6,294 nt of DNA, from contig CAMLNK010000258.1 of the NCBI GenBank assembly GCA_946481035.1, positions 1 to 6,294 on the forward strand, read 5' to 3'. The position numbers and the translations under genes were made by a program. Source of the DNA: an uncultured Dyadobacter sp. (GTDB lineage: Bacteria; Bacteroidota; Bacteroidia; Cytophagales; Spirosomataceae). Below the pieces are notes generated by a model that had not been told where the DNA came from, did no database searches, and saw nothing but the letters and a program-made list of their open reading frames with translations. Of this stretch, positions 1-6,294 are shown one piece after another. Numbering within the stretch: the first letter of the stretch is position 1; each line of letters starts with the position of its first letter.

Positions 1-1130
1 CCATTCTTGAAAAGAGCAGAACGGTCCTCAACAAGGTCCGCATTTCCGGCGGCGGAAGGTGCAATGTCACGCACCGGCCACATGAGCTGCGGCATTTTAT
101 CAAAAATTATCCCCGAGGCGAAAAGCTGTTGCGCAAGCTCCTGCCGCGTTTCGACGCCGATGCTACTGTGGAGTGGTTTGAAAAAAGAGGGGTGAGTTTA
201 AAAATCGAGGCCGACGGACGCATGTTTCCAGTTTCGGACTCGTCGCACACCATTATCGAATGCCTCGTTAAGGCAGCCCGGAACCTGAATATCGAAATCA
301 GGACGAGCGTGCATGTCGATTCCTTTGAAAAAACCGAGACTACTTTCCAATTGAAGATCGTTAATGGGGAATCCATTACTACCGATCGGCTTTTGATCGC
401 GACCGGAGGCTATCCCAGAGCGGAAAGTTTCGAGTGGGTGGAAGTGCATCGGCACGCGATCGTACCGCCCCTGCCTTCGCTTTTTACATTCAATACGCCT
501 GACAACTACTTGTTGCCGCTTGCTGGTATAGCTGTAAAAGATGCATTTGTGAAAATATCGGGGACCAAACATGAATGGCGCGGGCCGCTGCTGATCACAC
601 ATTGGGGTTTCAGCGGGCCGGCGGTGCTGAAACTCTCGGCCTGGGGTGCGCGTGATCTTGCGGAAAAGGATTACCATTTCACCTGCCGGATCAACTGGCT
701 GCCGGAAATGAAAGAACAGGAGGTTAGAGATTTTCTTTTAGCCGAGAAAACCAATACTGCCAAACAGCAAATCGCTTCCCACGCCCGGTTCGGGTTGCCG
801 TCGCGCCTTTGGAAAGCGTTTACCGAAAAAGCCGAAATCCCCGACACGCTGCGGTGGGGTGATGCAAGCCACAAAGTCCTGAACCGCATGACCGAGCTGC
901 TTACCAACAGCCAGCACGAAGTGAAGGGCAAAACCACTTTTAAAGAAGAATTCGTCACCTGCGGCGGCATTGCATTGCCAGATATCGACCCCGAAACATT
1001 GCAAAGCCGTTCCCTGCCCGGTCTTTTCTTTGCGGGGGAAGTAATGGACGTCGACGGCATTACCGGAGGTTTCAATTTCCAGAATGCCTGGACGACGGGT
1101 TATATCGTGGGAAAAAACATTGGCCTTTAA
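1..1130 (+). CDS. HI0933/YhiN/BaiN-family FAD-dependent oxidoreductase (5' partial)
   Basis: This is a flavoprotein of the HI0933-like family (COG2081), whose members bind FAD and probably act on NAD(P)H-linked substrates; the physiological reaction of most members is unknown. The frame is open from position 3 and gives 375 residues. The TTG at 129 is only an internal Leu codon, not a start. Visible motifs, numbered from the first visible codon, are KVRISGGGRCNVTH (11-24), the family's flavin-contact signature; LLIATGGYP (130-138), a typical FAD-enzyme strand; THWGFSGPAVL (200-210); FVTCGGIAL (317-325); and the C-terminal signature PGLFFAGEVMDVDGITGGFN (339-358), followed by FQNAWTTGY. Against a usual length of about 400 residues, some 30 N-terminal residues are missing, including the expected GxGxxG nucleotide-binding motif, which lies left of the window. 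The gene ends with TAA at 1128-1130, inside the end of uvrC on the other strand. Family assignment is strong, but a specific substrate such as bile acid (BaiN) or aminoacetone cannot be assigned. Confidence 0.9.
   Translation, partial: ILEKSRTVLNKVRISGGGRCNVTHRPHELRHFIKNYPRGEKLLRKLLPRFDADATVEWFEKRGVSLKIEADGRMFPVSDSSHTIIECLVKAARNLNIEIRTSVHVDSFEKTETTFQLKIVNGESITTDRLLIATGGYPRAESFEWVEVHRHAIVPPLPSLFTFNTPDNYLLPLAGIAVKDAFVKISGTKHEWRGPLLITHWGFSGPAVLKLSAWGARDLAEKDYHFTCRINWLPEMKEQEVRDFLLAEKTNTAKQQIASHARFGLPSRLWKAFTEKAEIPDTLRWGDASHKVLNRMTELLTNSQHEVKGKTTFKEEFVTCGGIALPDIDPETLQSRSLPGLFFAGEVMDVDGITGGFNFQNAWTTGYIVGKNIGL
1127..1130. other. Overlapping convergent stop codons (TTAA)
   Basis: The plus-strand TAA of the flavoprotein gene (1128-1130) and the minus-strand TAA of uvrC (1129-1127) share a four-base TTAA palindrome. 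There is therefore no intergenic space for a dedicated terminator. The only inverted repeat seen nearby is a 4-bp TGGC/GCCA pair (1121-1124 and 1132-1135) without a T-tract, too weak to call a terminator. Confidence 0.95.
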
Positions 1131-2938
1131 TCGCCAGCCATTGTATCGAAGTAAGCTCTTACCTTCTTTGCCCGGTCGAGGCCGATCAGGTCCGTGAGCG
1201 TTTCGACCGAACTCTCGCGTATCGCGCGCACGGAACCGAAATGCTTTAAAAGCTTCGTGGCCGTCACTTTTCCTACACCCACAACGCCTTCCAGCTCGCT
1301 TACCAGACTGGCCTTGCTGCGCTTGTCGCGGTGGAAAGTGATCGCAAATCGGTGCGCTTCGTCGCGGATTTGCTGGATCAGTTTCAGGGATTCGGACCGC
1401 TTATCGATATATAATGGTAGCGGATCTTCCGGAAAATAGATTTCCTCCAATCTTTTGGCAATACCAATAATAGGTACTTGCCCGTAAATACCCAGGCTTT
1501 TCAACGCATCGCAGGCAGCGCCGAGCTGGCCTTTACCGCCGTCGACCACGATCAGATCCGGCAGTGGCTGCTCTTCCGCGATCAGGCGCAGGTACCGGCG
1601 GGAAACGATCTCGTTCATCGAAGCGAAGTCGTTCGGGCCTATTACAGTTTTGATATTGAAGTGGCGATAATCCTTTTTCGACGGTTTTCCATCCTTGAAG
1701 CACACCATCGACGCCACCGGGTTGGTACCCTGAATGTTGGAGTTATCAAAACATTCAATATGGCGCGGCAGCGTTTTAATCTGTAAATCGGCTTTCAAAC
1801 GGATCAATACGCGATCCTTTTTAGAAGTAGTAGCCGACGCTTCCACCTCGCGGCGCTCGGTTCTTTCCCTTCTGAAATACATCACATTTTTCATCGACAT
1901 ATCCAGCAGCTTCTTCTTGTCGCCGATTTGCGGGACGGTCACTTCGAGCCGCATATCGAGGTCCGGTTTCAGGTTCGAAACCAATTCTTTCGCCTCCGAA
2001 CCATATGTGGAACGCATTTCCACGATCATCATCGACAGGATTTCCATGTCGCTTTCGTCGAGCTTTTTCTTCACTTCCAGCGTCTGCGTGGCTACCATGT
2101 ACCCCCCTTTTATTTTCATAAAATTCAGGTAAGCGGCTTCCTCGTCGGAAACGATCGTGAGCACATCGATATTCCCGATGCGCGGGTTGATCACCGTAGC
2201 CTTGCTCTGGAAATTCGATAAATGTTCGATTTTCGTTTTCCAGGCGTGCGCTTTTTCAAATGCCATCTGCTCGGCCGCTTCCAGCATTTTCTCCTTGAAA
2301 TACTGCTGCGGCGACGACAAATTGCCTTTCAATATATTATGTACTTGCTCGATTTCTGCATAGTATTCATCCTCGCCCTGCAAGCCTTCGCAAGGACCTT
2401 TGCAGTTACCAATGTGGTATTCCAGGCAAACCTTGAATTTTTTGGCCTCAATATTCGACTTCGTGAGCGGCAGCTGGCACGAGCGGATCTGGTACAATGC
2501 CTTAAACATGTCGAGCAGCGTGTGCATCGAGCGCAAATTGGCGAATGGGCCGTAGAAAGTGCCTTTGGTACGGTCCATATTCCGCGTCGGGAACACACGC
2601 GGGAATGGCTCGTCGGTCACGCAAATGAATGGGTAAGTCTTATCGTCTTTAAGCAGGATATTGAATTTAGGCTGCAACTGCTTGATCAGCTGGTTTTCCA
2701 GCAGCAATGCATCCCATTCGCTCAAAACGATGGTAAATTCGATCCGGCGGATCTGACTCACGAGCCGTTTGGTTTTACGGTCGTGCTGGTTATTTTTCAG
2801 AAAATAGCTGGAAACCCGGTTGCGCAGGCTTTTTGCTTTCCCTACATATATTACCTCGCCGGTTTCATCGAAATACCGGTACACACCGGGATCGAGAGGA
2901 ATTTTGGCGAGTTCTTCTTTGTAATTGAATTCAGACAT
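1127..2938 (-). CDS. uvrC: UvrC, excinuclease ABC subunit C
   Basis: UvrC is the dual-incision nuclease of nucleotide excision repair: it joins UvrB on damaged DNA in the cytoplasm and cuts on both sides of the lesion. At 603 residues it matches the usual length (about 610 in E. coli). Domains in order: the GIY-YIG nuclease for the 3' cut (about 14-95), with GVY 18-20, YVG 31-33, R41, E81 and N93; a cysteine quartet C154, C171, C179, C183, matching in kind the Fe-S ligands reported for E. coli UvrC; the UVR helix pair that binds UvrB (about 205-242); the RNase H-like domain for the 5' cut (about 375-540), with D398 (CFDNSN), D436 (GPNDFASM), D466 (VVDGGKGQ) and the RDEAH/HR region (H529, H536); and a tandem helix-hairpin-helix DNA-binding tail (about 548-597). 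The ATG at 2938 begins a normal family N-terminus (MSEFNYKEELAKIPLDPGVY). No Shine-Dalgarno motif is seen, only an A-rich leader. It starts 16 bases after the glycerate kinase stop, so cotranscription is likely. Confidence 0.98.
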   Translation of the reverse strand: MSEFNYKEELAKIPLDPGVYRYFDETGEVIYVGKAKSLRNRVSSYFLKNNQHDRKTKRLVSQIRRIEFTIVLSEWDALLLENQLIKQLQPKFNILLKDDKTYPFICVTDEPFPRVFPTRNMDRTKGTFYGPFANLRSMHTLLDMFKALYQIRSCQLPLTKSNIEAKKFKVCLEYHIGNCKGPCEGLQGEDEYYAEIEQVHNILKGNLSSPQQYFKEKMLEAAEQMAFEKAHAWKTKIEHLSNFQSKATVINPRIGNIDVLTIVSDEEAAYLNFMKIKGGYMVATQTLEVKKKLDESDMEILSMMIVEMRSTYGSEAKELVSNLKPDLDMRLEVTVPQIGDKKKLLDMSMKNVMYFRRERTERREVEASATTSKKDRVLIRLKADLQIKTLPRHIECFDNSNIQGTNPVASMVCFKDGKPSKKDYRHFNIKTVIGPNDFASMNEIVSRRYLRLIAEEQPLPDLIVVDGGKGQLGAACDALKSLGIYGQVPIIGIAKRLEEIYFPEDPLPLYIDKRSESLKLIQQIRDEAHRFAITFHRDKRSKASLVSELEGVVGVGKVTATKLLKHFGSVRAIRESSVETLTDLIGLDRAKKVRAYFDTMAGD

Positions 2939-2954
2939 TGATTGTGATTTAGGA

Positions 2955-4097
2955 CTAAACTACGCCCCTGTTGAAGAAAAACAACCGCGTCAATTGAAAA
3001 GTTGCGTCGCTCACGAGCTGGTATGCCTCGCTTTGGGCCGCATTCAGGTCCATCGGGCGGTTGAGCACCGACACTGCATAAGTCATGCCCGCTTCTTTCG
3101 CTTGCTCGGGTGTAATTTGTAAAGTACCGCAAACAACCGCCAGCGGCACGCGATGGCTTTTGCACAGTCCGGCAAGCCCTTTCACTACCTTACCAGCCAA
3201 CGTCTGCTCGTCGACCTTACCTTCACCGGTTATCACCAGATCCGCATTAGCCACCAGCGAAGCGATGTTGCATTGGTCCATTACAATGCTGATACCATCT
3301 TTCAGCACCGCATTCAGGAACCACAAGCAGCCGGCACCCAGTCCGCCCGCAGCGCCCGCACCCGGTACCAGGCTCACGTCCCGCCCGAATGCGCGCGTGG
3401 CTACGTGTGTGAGGTTTTCCAATCCATGATCCAGTTGTTCCACCATTTCAGCGTCCGCGCCTTTTTGAGGGCCGTACACAAATGCAGCTCCATCTTTCCC
3501 AAACAACGGGTTCGTCACATCGCAAGCCACTATTACCGAAATCAATGCAAGCCTCGGATCGGCATTATGCGTATCGATCGACGCGATTTTACCGAGCGAT
3601 TCCCCATTCGGGAGCAATGTATGCCCTTCTGCATCCTTAAATGCATACCCAAGCGCCTCCGCCATGCCGATGCCGCCATCGGTAGTAGCGCTGCCGCCGA
3701 TTCCGAGTATAATCTTTTTCACGCCCCGGTCCAATGCATCGACAATGAGCTGCCCCGTGCCGAAAGTGCTTGTGCGAAGCGGATTGCGTTCTTCGGCCTT
3801 CAAAAGGCCCAGACCCGAAGCCGCAGCCATTTCAATGAATGCAACGTGATGGTCTTCTGAAAGGCCATAAGTAGCTTTAATTTGCCGGTTGAGTGGGTCC
3901 ATGACGGTGACGGTCACTTCCGAACCGTTGGCTTGCCGGGTTAATATCTTAGAAGTCCCTTCCCCGCCGTCGGCCAGCGGTATGGCTGTCACTTTCGCAT
4001 TGGGATATGCCTTTTTCACGCCGTCGGTAACGGCATCGCACACTTCCGCAGCTTCCAGCGATCCGCGAAACTTGTCAGGGGCAACGAGAATATTCAC
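2955..4097 (-). CDS. Glycerate kinase, type 1 (GlxK/GarK family)
   Basis: This enzyme phosphorylates D-glycerate with ATP in the cytoplasm. Characterised GlxK/GarK relatives make 2-phosphoglycerate, although such genes are often labelled as 3-kinases. It feeds glycerate from glyoxylate, sugar-acid or serine breakdown into lower glycolysis. Family motifs, numbered from the GTG start, are APDKFRGSL near residue 6, PLADGGEGT (40-48), GIGGSATTDGGIG (132-144), ACDVTNPLFG (191-200), YGPQKGA (208-214), PGAGAAGGLG (245-254) and DLVITGEGKVDEQT (286-299). The length of 380 residues is normal. There is no ATG at the 5' end. The choices are GTG at 4097 (MNILVAPDKF, the better family match) or TTG at 4103, which adds two residues. 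Neither has a clear ribosome-binding site. The gene follows the PBP1A stop by 19 bases (13 with TTG) and precedes uvrC by 16, so it sits inside a compact run. The last residues, RLFFFNRGVV, are more hydrophobic than I would expect but are probably only a variable tail. Ends with TAG. Family is certain; the choice between GlxK and GarK roles is not. Confidence 0.95.
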   Translation of the reverse strand: MNILVAPDKFRGSLEAAEVCDAVTDGVKKAYPNAKVTAIPLADGGEGTSKILTRQANGSEVTVTVMDPLNRQIKATYGLSEDHHVAFIEMAAASGLGLLKAEERNPLRTSTFGTGQLIVDALDRGVKKIILGIGGSATTDGGIGMAEALGYAFKDAEGHTLLPNGESLGKIASIDTHNADPRLALISVIVACDVTNPLFGKDGAAFVYGPQKGADAEMVEQLDHGLENLTHVATRAFGRDVSLVPGAGAAGGLGAGCLWFLNAVLKDGISIVMDQCNIASLVANADLVITGEGKVDEQTLAGKVVKGLAGLCKSHRVPLAVVCGTLQITPEQAKEAGMTYAVSVLNRPMDLNAAQSEAYQLVSDATFQLTRLFFFNRGVV

Positions 4098-4116
4098 GGG
4101 CAAAGGGTTAAGTGGG

Positions 4117-6294
4117 TCAGAACAAAACGCCCTCGTCGTCAGACCGCGACGGCGGGATGTAGGTATCGGTACTATCGGTCGCTACGCCGCCGCATTCGCG
4201 GACGTAGTTTTCAGGCTTGTTAAATGGCATTTTTCGATACTGAACCAGTGTTGGATCGGCATATACTTTTTGCATGAACAACCCCCAGGCGGGCATCGCA
4301 ATGCGGCCCCCCTGCCCGTAGGCGATCGTGCGGAAGTGAATGCTGCGGTCTTCGCCACCTACCCAAATGCCCGACACAAGGTTTTGCGTCATGCCCATGA
4401 ACCAACCATCCGAGTAGTTCGAAGTAGTACCCGTTTTGGCAGCGATCTCATTGCCTTCGGTTACGCCGTATTGTCGCAAGCGGCCAGCTGTACCACCCGG
4501 ATCTTCGACAGCACCGCGCATCAGGTACAACATATTATAGGCCATATTTTCGCTGATCTCCTGGTTCTGCTTCTGGAAAAACTCCTGCAATACATTACCA
4601 TAGCGGTCTTCGATACGCAGGATCGTCATCGGCTCCGTGCGGTGGCCTCCGTTCGCAAATGCGCAATAGGCGCCCACCATTTCGTACACCGAAACATCGC
4701 TGATACCCAGGCAGAGCGACGGCACTTCCTGCAATTTGGAAGTAATACCCAGCTTATGCGCATATTCTACCACCGCTTTGGGCCGTACCATTTTCATCAG
4801 GTAAGCGCTCACCGTGTTCACCGATTTACCCAATGCCTGCCGCAACGACAGCGATTGGTAGGAATATTTGTTATTGGAGTTCTTCGGCGACCATCCTCCC
4901 GGCACCCCGTCGGAAAGTCCGAAGAAAATAGGCTGGTCTGTCACATGGTCGCAGGGCGTCAGGAAGTTTTTGTCCAATGCCGAAACATATACGAATGGCT
5001 TGAAAGTAGAACCCGGCTGCCGTGAACCCTGCTTTACGTGGTCATATTTGAAATATTTGAAATTAATACCTCCTACCCACGCCTTCACGTGCCCGTTACG
5101 CGGGTCCATGGACATCATACCCGCGCGCAGGAAGCGCTTGTAGTAGGCAATGGAATCGAGCGGGCTCATGGTCACTTCTTTCTCGCCGTTCCAGGTGAAA
5201 ACCTTCATTTTATAAGGCTTCTTCATGATCCGCCATGCTTCTTCCTCGCCGAGGTCCCTTTTGAGGGAAATGAAATGCGGGGAGCGTTTTGCGGCGGTTT
5301 TAATGAAGCCCGGAATTTCCTTGCCGTTGTCGAAAGTCCATGGATTACGGCCTTTCCAGTGCTCGTCGAAAAGCTTTTGCTGCGCTTTCATATGCTCGGT
5401 CAATGCGGCCTCCTGGTAACGCTGCATGCGCGAATCGATGGTCGTGTATATGCGAAGACCGCTGGTGTACAGGTCGAGATCCGTGTCGTGCTCCTCATTG
5501 TAGAGCTTCACCCAGCTTTTGAGATACCCCCGCATGGACTCCCGGAAATACGGGGCCAAGCCGGTATTATGGCTATCGACCGTAAAGTTCAGCCCCAGCG
5601 ATTTATCCTTAAATTTTTCAAAATCCTCTTCGCGGATGTAATCATATTTATACATCTGCGCCAAAACCGTATTTCTCCGGTTCAAAGCATTGGTCGGGAA
5701 GCGCAGGGGGTTGAAAAGCGTCGGGTTTTGCAGCATACCTACCAGCAATGCGGCCTCGGTTACGTTCAGGTCCCAGGGCTCTTTGTCGAAATAGGTCTTC
5801 GAAGCGACTTTGATACCATAAGTGTTGTTACCAAAAGAAACCGTATTCAGGTACATCTGCATGATCTCCTGTTTGGTATACTTCCTTTCCAGAACCACGG
5901 CCAGCACCCATTCCTTCGTTTTGGCAATCACAATACGCACCATCGGGATCTTACCGAGCAGCCCTTCATATTCTTCGGAACGCGTATTGAAAAGGTTTTT
6001 AGCGACCTGCTGCGTGAGCGTACTACCGCCCCCGGAGCTCGAACTCCCCGAAACAACTCCTTTAAAAACCCGCGCAAGGCTTCGTGGATCGATACCCGAG
6101 TGGTTTACAAAACGGGCGTCTTCCGTCGCAACGAGCGCGTCGATGAGGTTAGGGGAAATTTGTGCGATATCGATGGGCGTCCTGTTTTCGAAAAAGTACT
6201 TGCCCAATGACTTGCCGTCTTCGCTGATCAGCTCCGACGCGAGTTCGCTCTTCGGGTTTTCGAGCGTTTTCAGATCGGGCATTCCGCCGAACAA
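4117..6294 (-). CDS. mrcA: Class A penicillin-binding protein, PBP1A type (5' partial)
   Basis: This is a bifunctional peptidoglycan synthase in the inner membrane, with its catalytic part in the periplasm. It polymerises lipid II glycan strands and cross-links their peptides, and the transpeptidase site is the beta-lactam target. The frame is open through the right edge (725 codons). The first visible codon, TTG, is an internal Leu, and the N-terminal cytoplasmic tail and membrane helix lie outside. Visible glycosyltransferase (GT51) motifs: ATEDARFVNHSGID with catalytic E58, GGSTLTQQVAKN (89-100) and LERKYTKQEIMQMYLN (135-150). A linker region of about 100 residues (about 290-390) separates the domains. 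Transpeptidase motifs: SxxK as GSTFK (nucleophile S429, K432), SxN as SVN (491-493) and KTGT (620-623). All are intact. The C-terminal tail after C701 is short and acidic (ends SDDEGVLF). Stop is TGA at 4119-4117, with an in-frame TAA three codons later. It is the first visible gene of the three-gene minus-strand run. Class A is certain; the symbol mrcA is used for resemblance to PBP1A rather than PBP1B or PBP1C. Confidence 0.95.
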   Translation of the reverse strand: MFGGMPDLKTLENPKSELASELISEDGKSLGKYFFENRTPIDIAQISPNLIDALVATEDARFVNHSGIDPRSLARVFKGVVSGSSSSGGGSTLTQQVAKNLFNTRSEEYEGLLGKIPMVRIVIAKTKEWVLAVVLERKYTKQEIMQMYLNTVSFGNNTYGIKVASKTYFDKEPWDLNVTEAALLVGMLQNPTLFNPLRFPTNALNRRNTVLAQMYKYDYIREEDFEKFKDKSLGLNFTVDSHNTGLAPYFRESMRGYLKSWVKLYNEEHDTDLDLYTSGLRIYTTIDSRMQRYQEAALTEHMKAQQKLFDEHWKGRNPWTFDNGKEIPGFIKTAAKRSPHFISLKRDLGEEEAWRIMKKPYKMKVFTWNGEKEVTMSPLDSIAYYKRFLRAGMMSMDPRNGHVKAWVGGINFKYFKYDHVKQGSRQPGSTFKPFVYVSALDKNFLTPCDHVTDQPIFFGLSDGVPGGWSPKNSNNKYSYQSLSLRQALGKSVNTVSAYLMKMVRPKAVVEYAHKLGITSKLQEVPSLCLGISDVSVYEMVGAYCAFANGGHRTEPMTILRIEDRYGNVLQEFFQKQNQEISENMAYNMLYLMRGAVEDPGGTAGRLRQYGVTEGNEIAAKTGTTSNYSDGWFMGMTQNLVSGIWVGGEDRSIHFRTIAYGQGGRIAMPAWGLFMQKVYADPTLVQYRKMPFNKPENYVRECGGVATDSTDTYIPPSRSDDEGVLF

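Noticed and set aside
198..1075. Minus-strand open frames opposite the flavoprotein gene (159, 134 and 88 codons)
   Set aside because: They overlap one another and lie fully opposite a conserved gene. Their translations are rich in Arg, Pro and Ser without motifs, as expected of shadows.
1121..1135. Possible terminator hairpin TGGC/GCCA around the convergent stop codons
   Set aside because: The stem is only four base pairs, the loop is AT-rich and no T-tract follows on either strand.
2222..2941. Plus-strand open frame of 239 codons opposite the uvrC 5' half
   Set aside because: It is also in codon register with uvrC, so the same codon-avoidance effect applies, and it has no recognisable protein features.
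2972..2990. Pyrimidine-rich TTGTTTTTCTTC near the 3' end of the glycerate kinase gene, considered as a ribosomal slippery site
   Set aside because: In the reading frame it does not fit the X-XXY-YYZ pattern, and normal-frame translation already gives a full-length kinase.
3153..3860. Plus-strand open frame of 235 codons opposite the glycerate kinase gene
   Set aside because: It lies opposite a gene with every family motif intact, and its translation resembles no protein I know.
6022..6054. Ser/Gly-rich stretch (SGSSSSGGG) before the STLTQQ motif of PBP1A, considered as an inserted linker or repeat
   Set aside because: This is the flexible loop of the GT51 fold, which varies and is often Gly/Ser-rich in other class A PBPs, and the catalytic motif after it is intact.
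3889..6210. Two long plus-strand open frames (378 and 390 codons) opposite PBP1A, in the same frame and separated by a single stop
   Set aside because: Over PBP1A they are in exact codon register with it, so an antisense stop appears only where the sense gene uses TTA, CTA or TCA. The one break at 5023-5025 is a TCA Ser codon. Avoidance of those codons explains the openness. The translations show no domain and PBP1A is unmistakable.

Overview
The window shows four protein genes packed almost edge to edge: one on the plus strand at the left and three on the minus strand. Two genes run off the window ends. The proteins look like those of the Bacteroidota, most probably a Cytophagales (Dyadobacter-like) bacterium. 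This taxon is an inference from the feel of the protein sequences, a roughly half-GC composition, and start sites without Shine-Dalgarno motifs. It was not obtained by a search.

Layout: positions 1-1130 (+) hold the C-terminal ~375 residues of an HI0933/YhiN/BaiN-family FAD-dependent oxidoreductase. It meets uvrC (1127-2938, -) tail to tail, and the two stop codons overlap in the four bases TTAA. Upstream of uvrC on the same strand, after 16 bases, is a type-1 (GlxK/GarK) glycerate kinase (2955 to about 4097, -) with a GTG or TTG start. After another 13-19 bases comes a class A penicillin-binding protein of the PBP1A type (4117-6294, -), whose N-terminal membrane anchor lies beyond the right edge. 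No non-coding stretch is longer than about 20 bases, so there is no room for RNA genes, mobile elements or repeat arrays, and I saw none.

The order PBP1A, glycerate kinase, uvrC, with tiny gaps, suggests one transcript starting right of the window. The three products work in different processes: peptidoglycan synthesis, glycerate phosphorylation and nucleotide excision repair. They appear to share transcription rather than a pathway. All catalytic motifs that can be checked are intact.

I looked for an unusual or undescribed system and found no support for one. This is ordinary housekeeping sequence. The most notable points are the overlapping convergent stop codons, a cysteine quartet with widened spacing in UvrC, the unusual start of the kinase, and long antisense reading frames that codon usage explains.
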